Below, in pieces: positions 23,701 through 33,149 of a DNA stretch of 64,000 bases. The DNA comes from Primula veris (lineage: Eukaryota; Streptophyta; Magnoliopsida; Ericales; Primulaceae), in the NCBI GenBank assembly GCA_963682055.1, contig OY821748.1:26686661-26750660 (forward strand), in the 5' to 3' direction. A program made the position numbers and the translations under genes. Position 1 is the first letter of the stretch, and each line of letters opens with the position of its first letter. Under the pieces are notes generated by a model. It saw only the letters and a list, made by a program, of their open reading frames with translations, was not told the DNA's origin and ran no database searches.

Positions 23701-26283
23701 ATGCTCCGGACTAACACGGCGCCCCTTTTGCATCACAGGCTTCGCATCCGGGTTGACGTTCAACTTATGGCAGGCGAGGTCGGGACTAATGCCCGGCATT
23801 TCGCATGGGGACCATGCGAAGTTATCGAGGTATTCGAGCAGTAGCTTAACGAGACCTGAAACCTCGGGCTCGCTCAGCCCTGCGCCCACCATAAAAAAGT
23901 GTTCCTCGTCGTACCCCGGGATCCGGACCTTCAGCAACTCTCCTTCTACCTTGTCTTCAGCTTCCGGGCCTATCTTCTTGTTCAGTTCCCGCAGCAGCTT
24001 GGGATCCTCGGCTTCTATGTTCATAGCACTCTGGCCCGGGACCGGTTTACTACTGGAGTATACGGCCATGGCGCAGCTTCTTGAGACCTTTTGGTTTCCC
24101 GATATGGTCTCAACTCCATTCGAAGTGGGGTACTTGACCTTTTGGTGTAGAGTGGAGGAGACGCCTTCTATCTCATGAAGCCACGCGCGCCCCAGAATGA
24201 TGTTGTAAACGGAGGGGACGTTCACCACCGTGAACTCCACGCTCATAACTTTGGTTCCTGTCTTTACAGGCAAGGTTATGTTCCCTCTGGGCTGGACAGC
24301 CTCAGAATTGAATCCGAATAGAGGGGGGGCGTTGGTATCTAGCTGCCCCTCCGTCAGCCCCATCTTTTCGAAGAGGTTTCCAAAGAGAATGTTCACCGAC
24401 GCCCCCTGATCGACGAGGATGCGTCCCACTGAACAATGGCCCACTTGGGCCGTGATGACGAGGGCGTCGTAGTGGGGCAGGTCTACCCCCACTAGGTCGA
24501 AGTCGGTGAAGCTTAGATCTGGCTTGGTTCCTATTTTGAACCTCTTCCGGGGCTTCGAGCTTTCGGCGAGGCAGACGTGCTTTTTCATCGTGGCCTCACG
24601 GGCCTCGGTTCTCTCCTCCCCACTTGGCTTCGGCTTCTTCGGTCCAGAATTGATAACCTGGCAAGTCATCACCGGTGGGGGGAGGTCTGGTTGCCTTTCG
24701 TCGTCCCCTTCTCGGTTTCGATCAGGGTCCCTTCGCGTCTTGACATATTTCGCCATCAAGCCGTCCCGGACCCATCCTTCCAGCCTTGCCTTCAGACCAT
24801 GGCACTCATTGGTATAGTGGCCGCGGCCTCTGTGATAGTCACAAAATTTGTCATTGGGCCCCCGGGCTGGCTCGTTCCTGAGCGGGGGAGGCCAGGAAAA
24901 GAATGGCTCGTTCTCGATCTCAAAGAGCAGGTCTGTCAGCGGTAGGCGGAATGTGGTGGAGTAGGCATTCCCTGGGTTCGAAGGGCCGGCCCGACGGGTG
25001 TCCTCCCTTCTACGCTTAGGGGCCGGTGGCTGGCTCTCCACCGTTCGAGGTCTCCCCAACCTTTCCGCTATGGGGCGATCTCGCCGGATGCCCCTTGAGG
25101 CGGCTCCTTCCCGAGGCTGCTCGATGCTAGCGACTGAGCGCGCCGCTCCAGCAGATCTCATGTCTTTCTCGATATCGACATGCTGTTTGATTAGTGACCG
25201 GAGCTGGGAAACTGAGCCAGGAGGGGTTGCTATCATTTCGTTACGGATCCTGCTTCCCACGATCATGTTTTGCCTGAAAGCCGCTATAGCTGTAGTATCG
25301 GGGCAGTCGGCACATTCAGCGTGCTTCTGCCAGAACCGATTGTCGTAGCTCTCGAGGGTCTCTTTGGGTTGGGCCTTCACTTGGTACAGATGCTCCGGTT
25401 GGGCAGCCCTTTCCTTCAAGTTGATGAAGCGGTGTGCAAAATCATAGGCCAGATTATCCCAACAGTGGATGGAGTTGGCAGGCAGAGACTGGAACCATTT
25501 ACTTGCGAGCCTCCCCAGGCTGGCGGGGAAGCATTTGCACATAAGACGATCGAGGTGGGACCAGTGGTTCATCTGGTATCGATAGTGCCGGAGGTGGGCT
25601 TCCGGGTCAGAATCTGCGTTGAACACTTGAAGAACGGGGGCAGTGAAATTTCCGGGGGGCGCACTGTACTCTATCTCATCTGAGAACGGGGTACTGTGGG
25701 TGGAGGCAACGATTTTTAACGCTGCCTCGTCCGTGACTTCATCTCGGCCAGCGCGACGACCCCGCCTCCTTCTCCGGGGAGGCCTTTCAGTCCGAGCACA
25801 ACTCGAAGCGGGCCGCGAATCGTGTCTATCACCGGGTCGACTGATTCGCGAGTGTACGCTTCGGTCGTTTATACGATGTGAACTCCCCTCGTGGGACCGC
25901 CTCGACTCCTCTCCCCTAGCCGGCTCGTCTGGAACCTCTAGGGGGGGTCGTCTTGAGGGTCCCAGTCGCGACATCACGCTCTTGGTGGGGATGCGAACGG
26001 GCTCTGGCTGCTCTCCGCCACAAGGGACGGGTCCGGGCTCGGATGCCATCATAGAGGCTATCAACGCCTTTTGAGCCGCCAAGGCAACGAGCTCCTTCTC
26101 ATGGATCTCTAGCATCATACGAGTCAGCTCGTCGCGCGACCGGGGAGTCCCCTGGACCGCATTGAGTGGAGTAGGCTGCCCCTCAGGCGCAGTTCCCGGC
26201 GTGCCAAAAGAGAGGGTCCTCGGCATTCCAAATACTGGGGCATGCCGTGGAGGAGGGCTCTCGTACTGTTCATTATCCGTCAT
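20713..26283 (-). CDS. Tat gag-pol polyprotein, 1856 residues, uninterrupted
   Basis: The first ATG in the frame is at 26283 (MTDNEQYES); the frame stays open upstream to the PBS with no earlier ATG. Positions are residues counted from 26343. N-terminal Arg/Ser-rich Gag; retrotransposon Gag domain about 260-420 (SKWFQSLP, LYQVKAQPKETLESYDNRF); CDYHRGRGHYTNEC knuckle near 500; aspartic protease ILVDQGAS near 644 (D-Q-G rather than D-S-G); RT with LRVCIDYTSLN, MPFGLKNAGATYQ and YIDDM near 1022; gypsy RNase H (YVSKTLLDAEARYMPLEK); second archaeal-type RNase H near 1300-1420 (LHADGAANKKG, NNEAEYEAVIAGL, HTDSQLV, HADALATLAS); integrase zinc finger near 1533-1580 (H..H..CEKCQ) and D-D-E core about 1590-1690 (MDIVGPFP, ADNGGQF, NGQAEV). 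It makes all replication proteins. No stops seen. Confidence 0.95.
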   Translation of the reverse strand: MTDNEQYESPPPRHAPVFGMPRTLSFGTPGTAPEGQPTPLNAVQGTPRSRDELTRMMLEIHEKELVALAAQKALIASMMASEPGPVPCGGEQPEPVRIPTKSVMSRLGPSRRPPLEVPDEPARGEESRRSHEGSSHRINDRSVHSRISRPGDRHDSRPASSCARTERPPRRRRRGRRAGRDEVTDEAALKIVASTHSTPFSDEIEYSAPPGNFTAPVLQVFNADSDPEAHLRHYRYQMNHWSHLDRLMCKCFPASLGRLASKWFQSLPANSIHCWDNLAYDFAHRFINLKERAAQPEHLYQVKAQPKETLESYDNRFWQKHAECADCPDTTAIAAFRQNMIVGSRIRNEMIATPPGSVSQLRSLIKQHVDIEKDMRSAGAARSVASIEQPREGAASRGIRRDRPIAERLGRPRTVESQPPAPKRRREDTRRAGPSNPGNAYSTTFRLPLTDLLFEIENEPFFSWPPPLRNEPARGPNDKFCDYHRGRGHYTNECHGLKARLEGWVRDGLMAKYVKTRRDPDRNREGDDERQPDLPPPVMTCQVINSGPKKPKPSGEERTEAREATMKKHVCLAESSKPRKRFKIGTKPDLSFTDFDLVGVDLPHYDALVITAQVGHCSVGRILVDQGASVNILFGNLFEKMGLTEGQLDTNAPPLFGFNSEAVQPRGNITLPVKTGTKVMSVEFTVVNVPSVYNIILGRAWLHEIEGVSSTLHQKVKYPTSNGVETISGNQKVSRSCAMAVYSSSKPVPGQSAMNIEAEDPKLLRELNKKIGPEAEDKVEGELLKVRIPGYDEEHFFMVGAGLSEPEVSGLVKLLLEYLDNFAWSPCEMPGISPDLACHKLNVNPDAKPVMQKGRRVSPEHADAINEEVQKLLLAGAIREIFYPRWLANPVVVPKKNGKLRVCIDYTSLNRACPKDPFPLPKIDQIVDSTAGAARMSFLDACSGYHQIPMSEADQEKTAFITPRGNYCYKVMPFGLKNAGATYQRMVTKIFAKSIGRSMEVYIDDMVVKSAQEDDHLADLREVFETIRRHDLKLNASKCAFGVGAGKFLGFMVTHRGIEANPAQISALKNLRTPEKRKDVQKLAGMAAALNRFIARFGDRCKPFFTALKAQKKFEWNDECRSAFIELASYLGSAPLLAKPDAGDVLALYLAVSEIAVSAVLIKEVGREQRPIYYVSKTLLDAEARYMPLEKLVLALVMASRKLAHYFSAHSIVVYTDQPVREILQKGDLSRRMTKWACHLNAYDIRYEPRTSVKGQALADFVAEFTGTTTSPGIEERAQGTWTLHADGAANKKGSGLGVVLQSPLGDVIENSIQLGFRATNNEAEYEAVIAGLKMARSLGIKKILVHTDSQLVSGQISGEFQTKDERMAKYVTIASEILRSFEYQEIVNINRNENTHADALATLASAMSDKKERAITIEYVPSPSIDAGASVNMVTDLPPELCWMDPIIEYHRSGDLPEHKKEAEKIKRKALGFWLAPNDKLYKRSFSGPYLLCVHPDMVVKVMEEIHEGTCGSHTGGRSLANRALTHGYWWPLMQKDSKTFVLKCEKCQKYAPIPRAPAQKMSSVTSPWPFAQWGMDIVGPFPRAPGGKKFLLMVTDYFSKWVEAVALAKITEAEVIRFLWRDVITRFGIPYSIVADNGGQFTGVKLRAMYAKYHIKNYYSTPSYPQCNGQAEVSNKTVLDGIKKRLDESKGRWAAELHHVLWAYRTTRRRGTQQTPYSLTYGMEAIIPLEIGLPSLRTDIVENGLNEKMMGLELDYAEERREVAAIRNAEYKNELGRSYNKRVNARRFQDEDLVLRKVNNNTRIQSDGKLGPNWEGPYRILGAVGNGAYLLGRLPNNVPVDRPWNINNLRKYYQ

Positions 26284-26325
26284 CGTTCCTTGGAAACGGA
26301 TTGTCGGAGCTAGCGTGCTACAATT

Positions 26326-26344
26326 TCCCACAGACGGCGCCAAT
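26326..26344 (-). promoter_or_regulatory. Tat primer binding site
   Basis: On the minus strand the sequence right after the 5' LTR is at-tggcgccgtctgtggga. TGGCGCCGT is the complement of the 3' end of plant tRNA-Asp used by many Tat/Athila elements; pairing appears limited to the first 9-10 bases. Confidence 0.75.
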
Positions 26345-27037
26345 TGGCGAGCCTGATTTTCTTCCCAAGCTCGGCTTACGTATTATTCGCGTCGGCTCCG
26401 ATCTTCCAGGGTCGTGACGTAGGTGGTATCTGCTTCGTCGTCGAGGTGCTCTCTAAGCCTGCACAAGAAACGAACAGGGGCCCGGGGTTGGTACCAGGTT
26501 TTCCCTCTCCGACGATCGAGTCAGTGTCGGTATAGACTGAATGTAAGAATATATTTAAGGATGAGGGCTTGGTCCAGTTACGAGTCGTGGCGTCAGATGT
26601 CACGGTTGATATTCTGGTGGTCCGGGTCGTTTTAGCTTTATCTCTCCTCTCTATTTGTGCGTCCTCTTCTAAGCAGGATTAGGGGGGGTATTTATAGTGA
26701 GGTTCAGAGGTGTATTAACCCTTGGATCACTGTACTGTAAGATGCTGATCCAACGGCGTCAGTCATTTATGACTCTGACAGGAGTACTGTCCCTTCCCGG
26801 GGCCCACTGGAGGTGCCCTGTGATTGGGCCACGTCGATGAAACGTCAGGGGGGCCCCCCAAAGGGGGCAGCAGCATTAATTGGTGAAGCGTATCGAGTAC
26901 GCTTCTTCGAGCCGGCCTAGCTTCACCCCGTTTGGTATTGAGCCGGGGTGATGATACATCCGCTGTACAGGGCCCCGGTTTGTTAATTTCTGTGGTGATA
27001 TCGGTCCGGACGAGGGGACATTGACATTCCCTCGCCA
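26345..27037 (-). repeat. 5' LTR of Tat element (right copy), with promoter
   Basis: Same 693 bp as the left LTR. On the minus strand it holds a TATAAATA box (plus strand 26689-26696) after a C-rich run, which would drive genomic RNA towards 20713. TSD ACAGA follows at 27038-27042. Confidence 0.95.
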
Positions 27038-27042
27038 ACAGA

Positions 27043-27552
27043 TACTGCCTTGTTGCTCAAGGGCATAGTACATTTTTCCTTCATATTCTGAAAAATAACT
27101 ATGAAGTATTTTACAGCGTAAGAAAAGTCCATATTTTAGATAGGCATGTCTAAGCTAGGCTCGCCTATTAAGTGAACCGAATGTGACTGATAGATTTGTT
27201 TGAGCTTGCCCTTGTATTTTGTTCCTTGTTCCTTGTAAAGACTCATTATTTCAGATAATACGTATTTATATATATATATACTAGTAATCGTTGCATACGC
27301 GTTACGTATGAGACGTAGATGCATATATACGATCCCCATAAATATAATAAATTAAGAATCATATAAGGAGTAATATAATGTTTTACTCTTATAAAAAATA
27401 CACATGCGACAATTTTGTTTGTGATATGAATGTGTGGAAAATAATATTTTTTAAAGTTTTTTTTTAATATATTTGAATTGAATGATGACATTTAAGAGTA
27501 ATTTCAATATTAGAGTGAGAGTATTTTTGAAAAATTTAAGAAAAATTTGACA

Positions 27553-27606
<54 letters not shown>

Positions 27607-29139
27607 AAGTACATAATCATTGAATCTTATGTCTCTGTTTCATGGAAATTGTACTAATGTATATCATTCCCTCTCAGATTTTTATTGAATAAAAATGAGA
27701 AAGACCGGTGAAACTTATAGTCATGAAACTCGTCGAAATCTTTATAATTTCTTTCAAATTCTTAAAAGCCCTTATCTTAAAAGTTCTTTAATTTATCATT
27801 TATCTAGATTATGATTCTCGTGCCGGATAATGACATTTATCATTCAGATATGGACTATGCAAGAGCTGGAGTAGCAATCGAGTCCGTTTTTATTACAACT
27901 AATTACACTTCAACTCCTCGTTGCCTTTTATAGTATCTGTAAACCCCATAAGGAATAAATTACTTACAATTCATTACCTTCTTTGAGCTTGAAATTCCAG
28001 TGTACCCCCAGAGGTTTTTCGCTGATGAACTGAATCCCAACTCCAAACATATCAATTTCTTACCAACTGAATGTATATCTACTAACCAGAAACACAGTTG
28101 TTGAAGTTTTAACAGGAAACACAATTTCTTTTGACTCTTTTTGTATGCACACTGTATGTAAGCTATTTAGAAATCCATTTAAATGAAAACAGATTTCCAA
28201 ATAGGTCTCAGTTACCTTTTTTGAAATCCGACAAAGACCATTTGTCATTTCCTTTAACACAAGCGTTGTCCTTTTTTTTAGTCTGCCACGCACAAACCCT
28301 ACTTACAATTCTATCGATGCATTCGTCATATTTATGCATCCACACATAATATATATATATATAACCCTTTTTAGTCCCCTTCATTTTAAACATCGCCGCC
28401 ACTTAAACCCTATCTATACATTCATTTCCCTATGGTTCCACGCCTTATATAAAGTACAACCCTACATAGCCACCTTCATTTCTTACACCGCCGCAACAGA
28501 AACGTCATTCACTAGATCGAGATATGCATTTTAACCAACAATGTTTCTAGTTTTACCAAAAATATATAAGCTCATATACACACCTTAATTTTCTAGACTT
28601 TCACCCCCACAAACAATAGTTTCTTTAATTTAATCCATATCATATGGTTTACCTTGTAGACTTTCACATGATAAGATAATCCAAAATTCCTTCTTCATCC
28701 CCTTGTCGCCCTTACAAAAGCTCAGACGATGGTTTTTTGTAGATCAACCATGATAAGGAGACTCTATATGTATGGGTATGTGTTTATGCATTTAAATTAA
28801 CACTGAATAATTGGTCCGGGTTTGATATTATTTGACACTGAATAATTTTTATTTACTTAGCAGTGTTATGATTTCGTGCGTATCCTGTTCTGAGAATGTA
28901 TTTGAAATAGTTAACAAAAACGATTTCCTTTCAAATTTTGAATATTTATCTTAGATTTTTTTTTACATAAGTCCAAATAGAAATGATGCAAATCTTATCA
29001 TACCTTAATTTGTGCTTCTGTATGCATATGGAATAAGATACTTCTGTATATGTTTTGACTTTTATATTTTAGAATTACCATTTAAACTTTTGGAATTACT
29101 AACCTTTCAAAAAAAAAAAACTTTGGAATTACTAACAAA
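27043..29139. other. Intergenic AT-rich region
   Basis: No gene recognised; open frames are short and AT-driven. It starts with the continuation of the Tat target site (tactgccttgttgc). It holds a long (ta)n microsatellite at 27557-27602 and shorter ta runs near 27266 and 28350. Confidence 0.55.
27557..27602. repeat. (TA)n microsatellite
   Basis: About 22-23 uninterrupted TA dinucleotides between gacagga and tttgtaag. Likely length-polymorphic. Confidence 0.95.
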
Positions 29140-30385
29140 TACACATGTTTATATATATATATATATATGCATGAAGAGATTGGTGATGTGTCACTAATTC
29201 ACAGACCACAGTTATTATGAAATCCACTTCATCAGAATTAGCAGTGTACAGTATAATGTTGTTGGCAATTTTGTATATATATGTTTAACCTTGTGGACCG
29301 ATTTTGTTCAACTTTATGGACCGGTTTGAATGGGTCAACCTTCACAAATATCGGTTCGTAATATACACCGAAATCAAAGTACTATTTGAGGGCTTGAAAC
29401 GAGATAAAGAATAGACAAAACCGATAATCGGTGTGAAATATATTGACATTGGAACTGGTGCCTTGAGGGATATTTTGGGAATGAGTTAATAAACCCAACA
29501 CACAATGAGAATTTATCCTATATAAAGGACCGTACACATACCATTTTTTCTATCCCATTCTGAATAACATAATCTGATTTCTTATTTCTTTCTCTTAAAT
29601 TCGTGTATGGATTATTTAGTATTTATAGACATTTTAGTTTACGAAGAACAAACTCTTACCATTTTATGGTTCGTATGTACGGAAGTGTGCTTCCACTATT
29701 TCTACATCAAATATAGTCGCTTTATCCTGTGAGATCGGCGTCCACAAACCTAGAAGTGAAATGGTATGAGACGTATTAAGTGTTAAAAACAGATGACCTA
29801 GCCATCGACTCGAATTTTGGATTTGGATCTTCTTCAACGACCGACATTTGGATTTTTTGTTCTTCATCGATTGTTCCAACAGACAGTTAAGGTACACATT
29901 TTCTAATGCCCTCTTTATTTATGTAATGCAATATTGTTTATACAGACTAGCATGTTTAGGATTAGTTTATGTATATTGTAAATATTGCATGTGTACATAT
30001 TTAATTTAATGGCATGATAATTATTTATTGTTAGTATATATAGTTTGTATCGCTATAATACCGGTTTATTTATATGATATAGTTCGTACCGGATTATACG
30101 AAACCCAACATATGTTAGTGGTTCTGGAACCATATCAATTTTCGGCATCAAATAAGAGGATGAAAATATTTTGGCTGGAGCAACTTCTCTCTACCTAAGA
30201 ACTTGAAAACTTGCAACTTTTACTAGTTATAAGCATGAAAAAACAAGCTAAAACAATTACCAGTCATTTATTAACGCAATTACTTTATGAAAAATATAAC
30301 TTCATAGACATGGATAAGTCTGTAATTTAGTTTTTAAAAATAAATTAAAAATAAAACTGGACAATAAGGTCCACCAATTTTTTGC
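29140..30385 (+). repeat. Segment duplicated at 59320-59560, interrupted by solo LTR
   Basis: 29158-29259 (tatatgcatgaagagattgg..., cacagttattatgaaat...) and 30111-30385 (ttactttatgaaaaatata..., gtctgtaatttagttttta...) align collinearly with 59330-59560, which lacks the 851 bp between them. The homologous stretch continues in the distant copy directly into sequence like 32940-33130, so the two loci share an ancestral block that was rearranged here. Confidence 0.75.
29260..30110 (+). mobile_element. Solo LTR, 851 bp
   Basis: Begins TGTTGGCAA and ends ...AAACCCAACA, so the ends form a TGTTGG/CCAACA inverted pair. It is flanked by aatgt (29255-29259) and tatgt (30111-30115), a 5-bp duplication with one mismatch. 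It carries TATATAAA at 29519-29526 in plus orientation. No PBS, coding sequence or second LTR lies beside it. The related locus near 59411-59420 (gtatatgttag) reads as an empty site, which independently supports the insertion. The family is not identified; the end style is common in Copia. Confidence 0.78.
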
Positions 30386-31694
30386 TCATTATTATTCAAA
30401 ATAACAATAGGGCGTACAAGTTTTACTGCATTCGTAACAGACTCCAAAAGATAAAGAAAACAGTAAATACATAGTATTAAGTGCCCTATGCTCTAGCTAT
30501 GTACCTAACATATTCCACCCTCAACAAATATAACAATATTACCCAAATGAAACGCGCAAGTATAAACAAATTTCAAACCCAGACTTAAAACAAAGCGGTA
30601 AAAAATTATCATGTGAGGCAATCGATTTGGCGAACCACTGAGAGGTAAACTGAAGGTTGAAACTCAATAGACATAAAGCAGACAATAAGTGGTCTCAAAG
30701 AAACAGAGGTACTCTATGCGAGTCCGACTCAATAATCACCATCGGGGTGCCAAGACACAAAAGACCCAATCTAAGCAGGCATACCAAGACAAAGAACCCA
30801 AAAGTATCAACGAAACGTTCAAATCGGTACACAATAGTCACTCAAACGACAACCCAGTAAGACATATTTCATAATATATTAGAGTTATACATACAAAAAC
30901 TATAATATTTTAAATGTGATAAATGTCCAAACGAGATAACCAAACAATCATATCACCAAATGTCGCTAGTAGCAAAACAAGCCCCGTCACCACGCAAGTA
31001 CAACCCATCGAATCGAGAAGATATCATACAAAAAAAAAGGGTGGATAAAGTAAGCTATCAAGGGTTGAATGATCCACCAATATACGTCCAATTTTATATA
31101 AAAGATAATAGCAACCTCATGACAAGAAAGTGAGCACGCGAGACATACCGGATGATTGGTTATAAAATGGTAAAGCAACATTTTATAGGTCACTAATGGG
31201 ATCGGTTCTTTAAGTACCATCGGGGTGCCAACACACTAGTAAACCCTATTCGAGAATATCGACCAAGACCGAAACCCAAAAAAACAGTCCAAATCTAAAT
31301 CAATGAAACGATTGCTCGTGCAACCCCTGACGAGACTCCAGAAGCAAATAATCCATAATACAAAGAGAGTGTAAATGATCTAAAATCAGAACATGGGAGC
31401 AGTTATCGAAGCTGCCCAAAAGGTAAAGCGTAGATAGAAATGAGATTTTACAAAGGTTTGAGAAGAGAGTTGGGGTGAGGGGAGAATGGAAGGGAGAGAC
31501 GGAGAGAAACGAAGAGGAGAAGGAACTGAGAGAGTAGAGGGGAGGTGAAGTTAAAAGGAGGCGAAGTTGAAAGGAGGCGGTATATGCGTTTAATCTGGAG
31601 GTTTTAGAGAGAAGAATGAGGATTGAGAAGCTTAAGAAGGGACAAGGAGGTGATAGAATAGAGGCGAACAAGAAGGGGGTGCTGCGGATCTAGT
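30386..31694. other. Unidentified sequence between duplicated blocks
   Basis: No gene recognised. The phrase accatcggggtgccaa followed by acac occurs twice (about 30737 and 31217), each followed by related sequence (agaccc/aaaccc..., caaagacc/ccaagacc), so this is a degenerate internal repeat. 31440-31660 is strongly purine-rich on the plus strand. Absent from the related locus at 59.5 kb. Confidence 0.45.
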
Positions 31695-33095
31695 ACATTG
31701 ACGCTCACTATGTTCTCCTCTATACACAACTCTTTCATCTTCTTTCTCTACCACTTTCACAAAACCTGAGACCTTTTTTTTCCGGCCTTGCTATAGGAGG
31801 GGTGTGTAAGGGAGTCTTCTAGAAGCTTCCGGTGCTTGAACCGGTAGTTTAAGAGGTTCTTGAACCAATCCGGATTTTTTGAAATAAAATGTATAATGAT
31901 CTGAAGTGAATGAAGATTTATTTTGCTAACGAGATTGTCCTATGTCATTCTCTGCATACTTCGGGACATCTTTGTATAACTTGTTAATTTTGGACAATCT
32001 CTATTTAGCTCGTTTTTGTACTAATTAACACACACAAAAGGAAGTTGAGTATACAGTTTTATTCGGATAAAAACCGTCAAAAAAGTTTTCCCTTTTTTGT
32101 TAAATGTTGTACACCCGTCAATTTATCATTTTACTTATGTACCAATTTCCGCCACACTAGCAATTAAGAAGTTGTTCCAATTGAAGTTTCTGATAAATTG
32201 GGCGGATAAGAAAAGTTTACTCATAAATAGTTATGCAACACAATATTTCTTCTCCCCGTAATATTTCTCATGGTATATATTTAGAATTAAATATGTAATA
32301 AGATTTTAACATTTAAGCTCCCATCTCGTTACATATGTGTTGACTCTGATGCTTTATATAACTACAAACGGATGTTTAACCACATGAATATTGTGGGTTT
32401 GATATTGTGAATGTAGATTACAAAATCTTATGAATAAACTAAAGTGAAAACAAAAATAAAATAGTAGACCACACACAGAAGTACCAACAAAAGAGAGTGA
32501 TGGATATGTGGGGATGGAACTTACAAACATTAGCACGAATGGAGTTCATTTCTTATTGCAATTTTGTAATGACCGGATCCTCTGATCGAACCACCATCGT
32601 CTCTTTTCTACCAATAATACTGTCCGTTTTGACCCAATTTTGTTATTTATTTTTGGACCGCATGACTTTAAAATGTCTTGTTAATAGTAGAAGTATTTTT
32701 TATAGCTTATATATATAATATATGTACTCACATATCTAGACAATGTAAGACTAACTCTCTCTCTCTCTTTACCGCGGTATTTTCCTACGAAAATTCGGAT
32801 TTTTACATATTCTACCTCGATCGAGACTGAAAAGAATGTAAAGTTTTAAGTTTTGTTGATATTTTACCCATATCTCTACCAACTTGGACCATAAGATCTT
32901 CGAAACAATGTAAAATTGGTGCATAAGGTTTGAAAACTTGCAAATAGATAAGGTAAAAAAAAAAGTCAGTTTTTTTGAAGAGAAATAAAATAAAATTAAT
33001 TGACATTTATCAGACATTAATTGGTAGATATGTACAATTAATATGGATATAATATAACACAAAAATAAATAATATATGTAATATTATGTATATAT
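31695..33095 (-). repeat. Left arm of a 2.6-kb inverted repeat
   Basis: The reverse complement of this arm matches 33150-34310 from end to end: gtgaaagtggtaagagaaagaagatgaaag-type sequence at the outer end, aaccggaagcttctagaag, ttggtacataggtaaaatga, atattgtgttgcataac, tttgtagttatataaa and cttatggtccaagttgg nearer the centre. Substitutions and small indels are frequent, so it is old. The arm is longer than its partner only because of the TRIM LTR at 32565-32817. Its outer end holds an antisense piece of the RNase III-like fragment. Confidence 0.88.
32565..32817 (-). mobile_element. TRIM solo LTR inside the left arm
   Basis: 253 bp, tgtaatgaccggatcc ... ttcggatttttaca, with TGTAA/TTACA ends. 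It matches the TRIM LTRs at 55118-55354 and 55461 onward (gaaccaccatcgtctc, ctaccaataatactgtccg, ttcctacgaaaattcgg). The right arm lacks it, as does the third copy, so it inserted after the inverted duplication. Confidence 0.85.
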
Positions 33096-33149
33096 ACAGT
33101 ACCACAGAATCCATGAAAGGTAAGAAATTTTATAGATACAGAATATTAT
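33096..33149. other. Loop/spacer of the inverted repeat
   Basis: About 55 bp (cagtaccacagaatccatga...). The similar sequence cagcatcgcagaatccctaa occurs at 59737, so this spacer belongs to the repeat family and was not created locally. Confidence 0.7.

Larger units (their letters stand above)
16053..27037 (-). mobile_element. Young, structurally complete Tat-lineage Ty3/gypsy retrotransposon
   Basis: Two 693-bp LTRs (16053-16745 and 26345-27037) read as identical and end TG...CA. Target-site duplication ACAGA is perfect (16048-16052 and 27038-27042). The element runs on the minus strand: 5' LTR on the right, PBS at about 26344, gag-pol 26283-20713, a 77-bp tandem array, an antisense gene (plus strand, 17267-19903) and the 3' LTR on the left. 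The gypsy domain order (RT-RNase H-integrase), the second archaeal-type RNase H and the extra region between pol and the 3' LTR mark the Tat lineage (Retand/Grande/Ogre relatives). It is GC-rich compared with its surroundings. Identical LTRs and intact pol imply very recent insertion and possible competence. Confidence 0.95.

Noticed and set aside
23194..24178. Plus-strand frames of 175-216 codons opposite Tat pol
   Set aside because: They are complementary-strand shadows of the conserved RT and protease frame in GC-rich DNA.
31300..31671. 123-codon minus-strand Ser/Leu/Phe-rich frame
   Set aside because: It is the complement of a purine-rich tract; composition alone explains the open frame.
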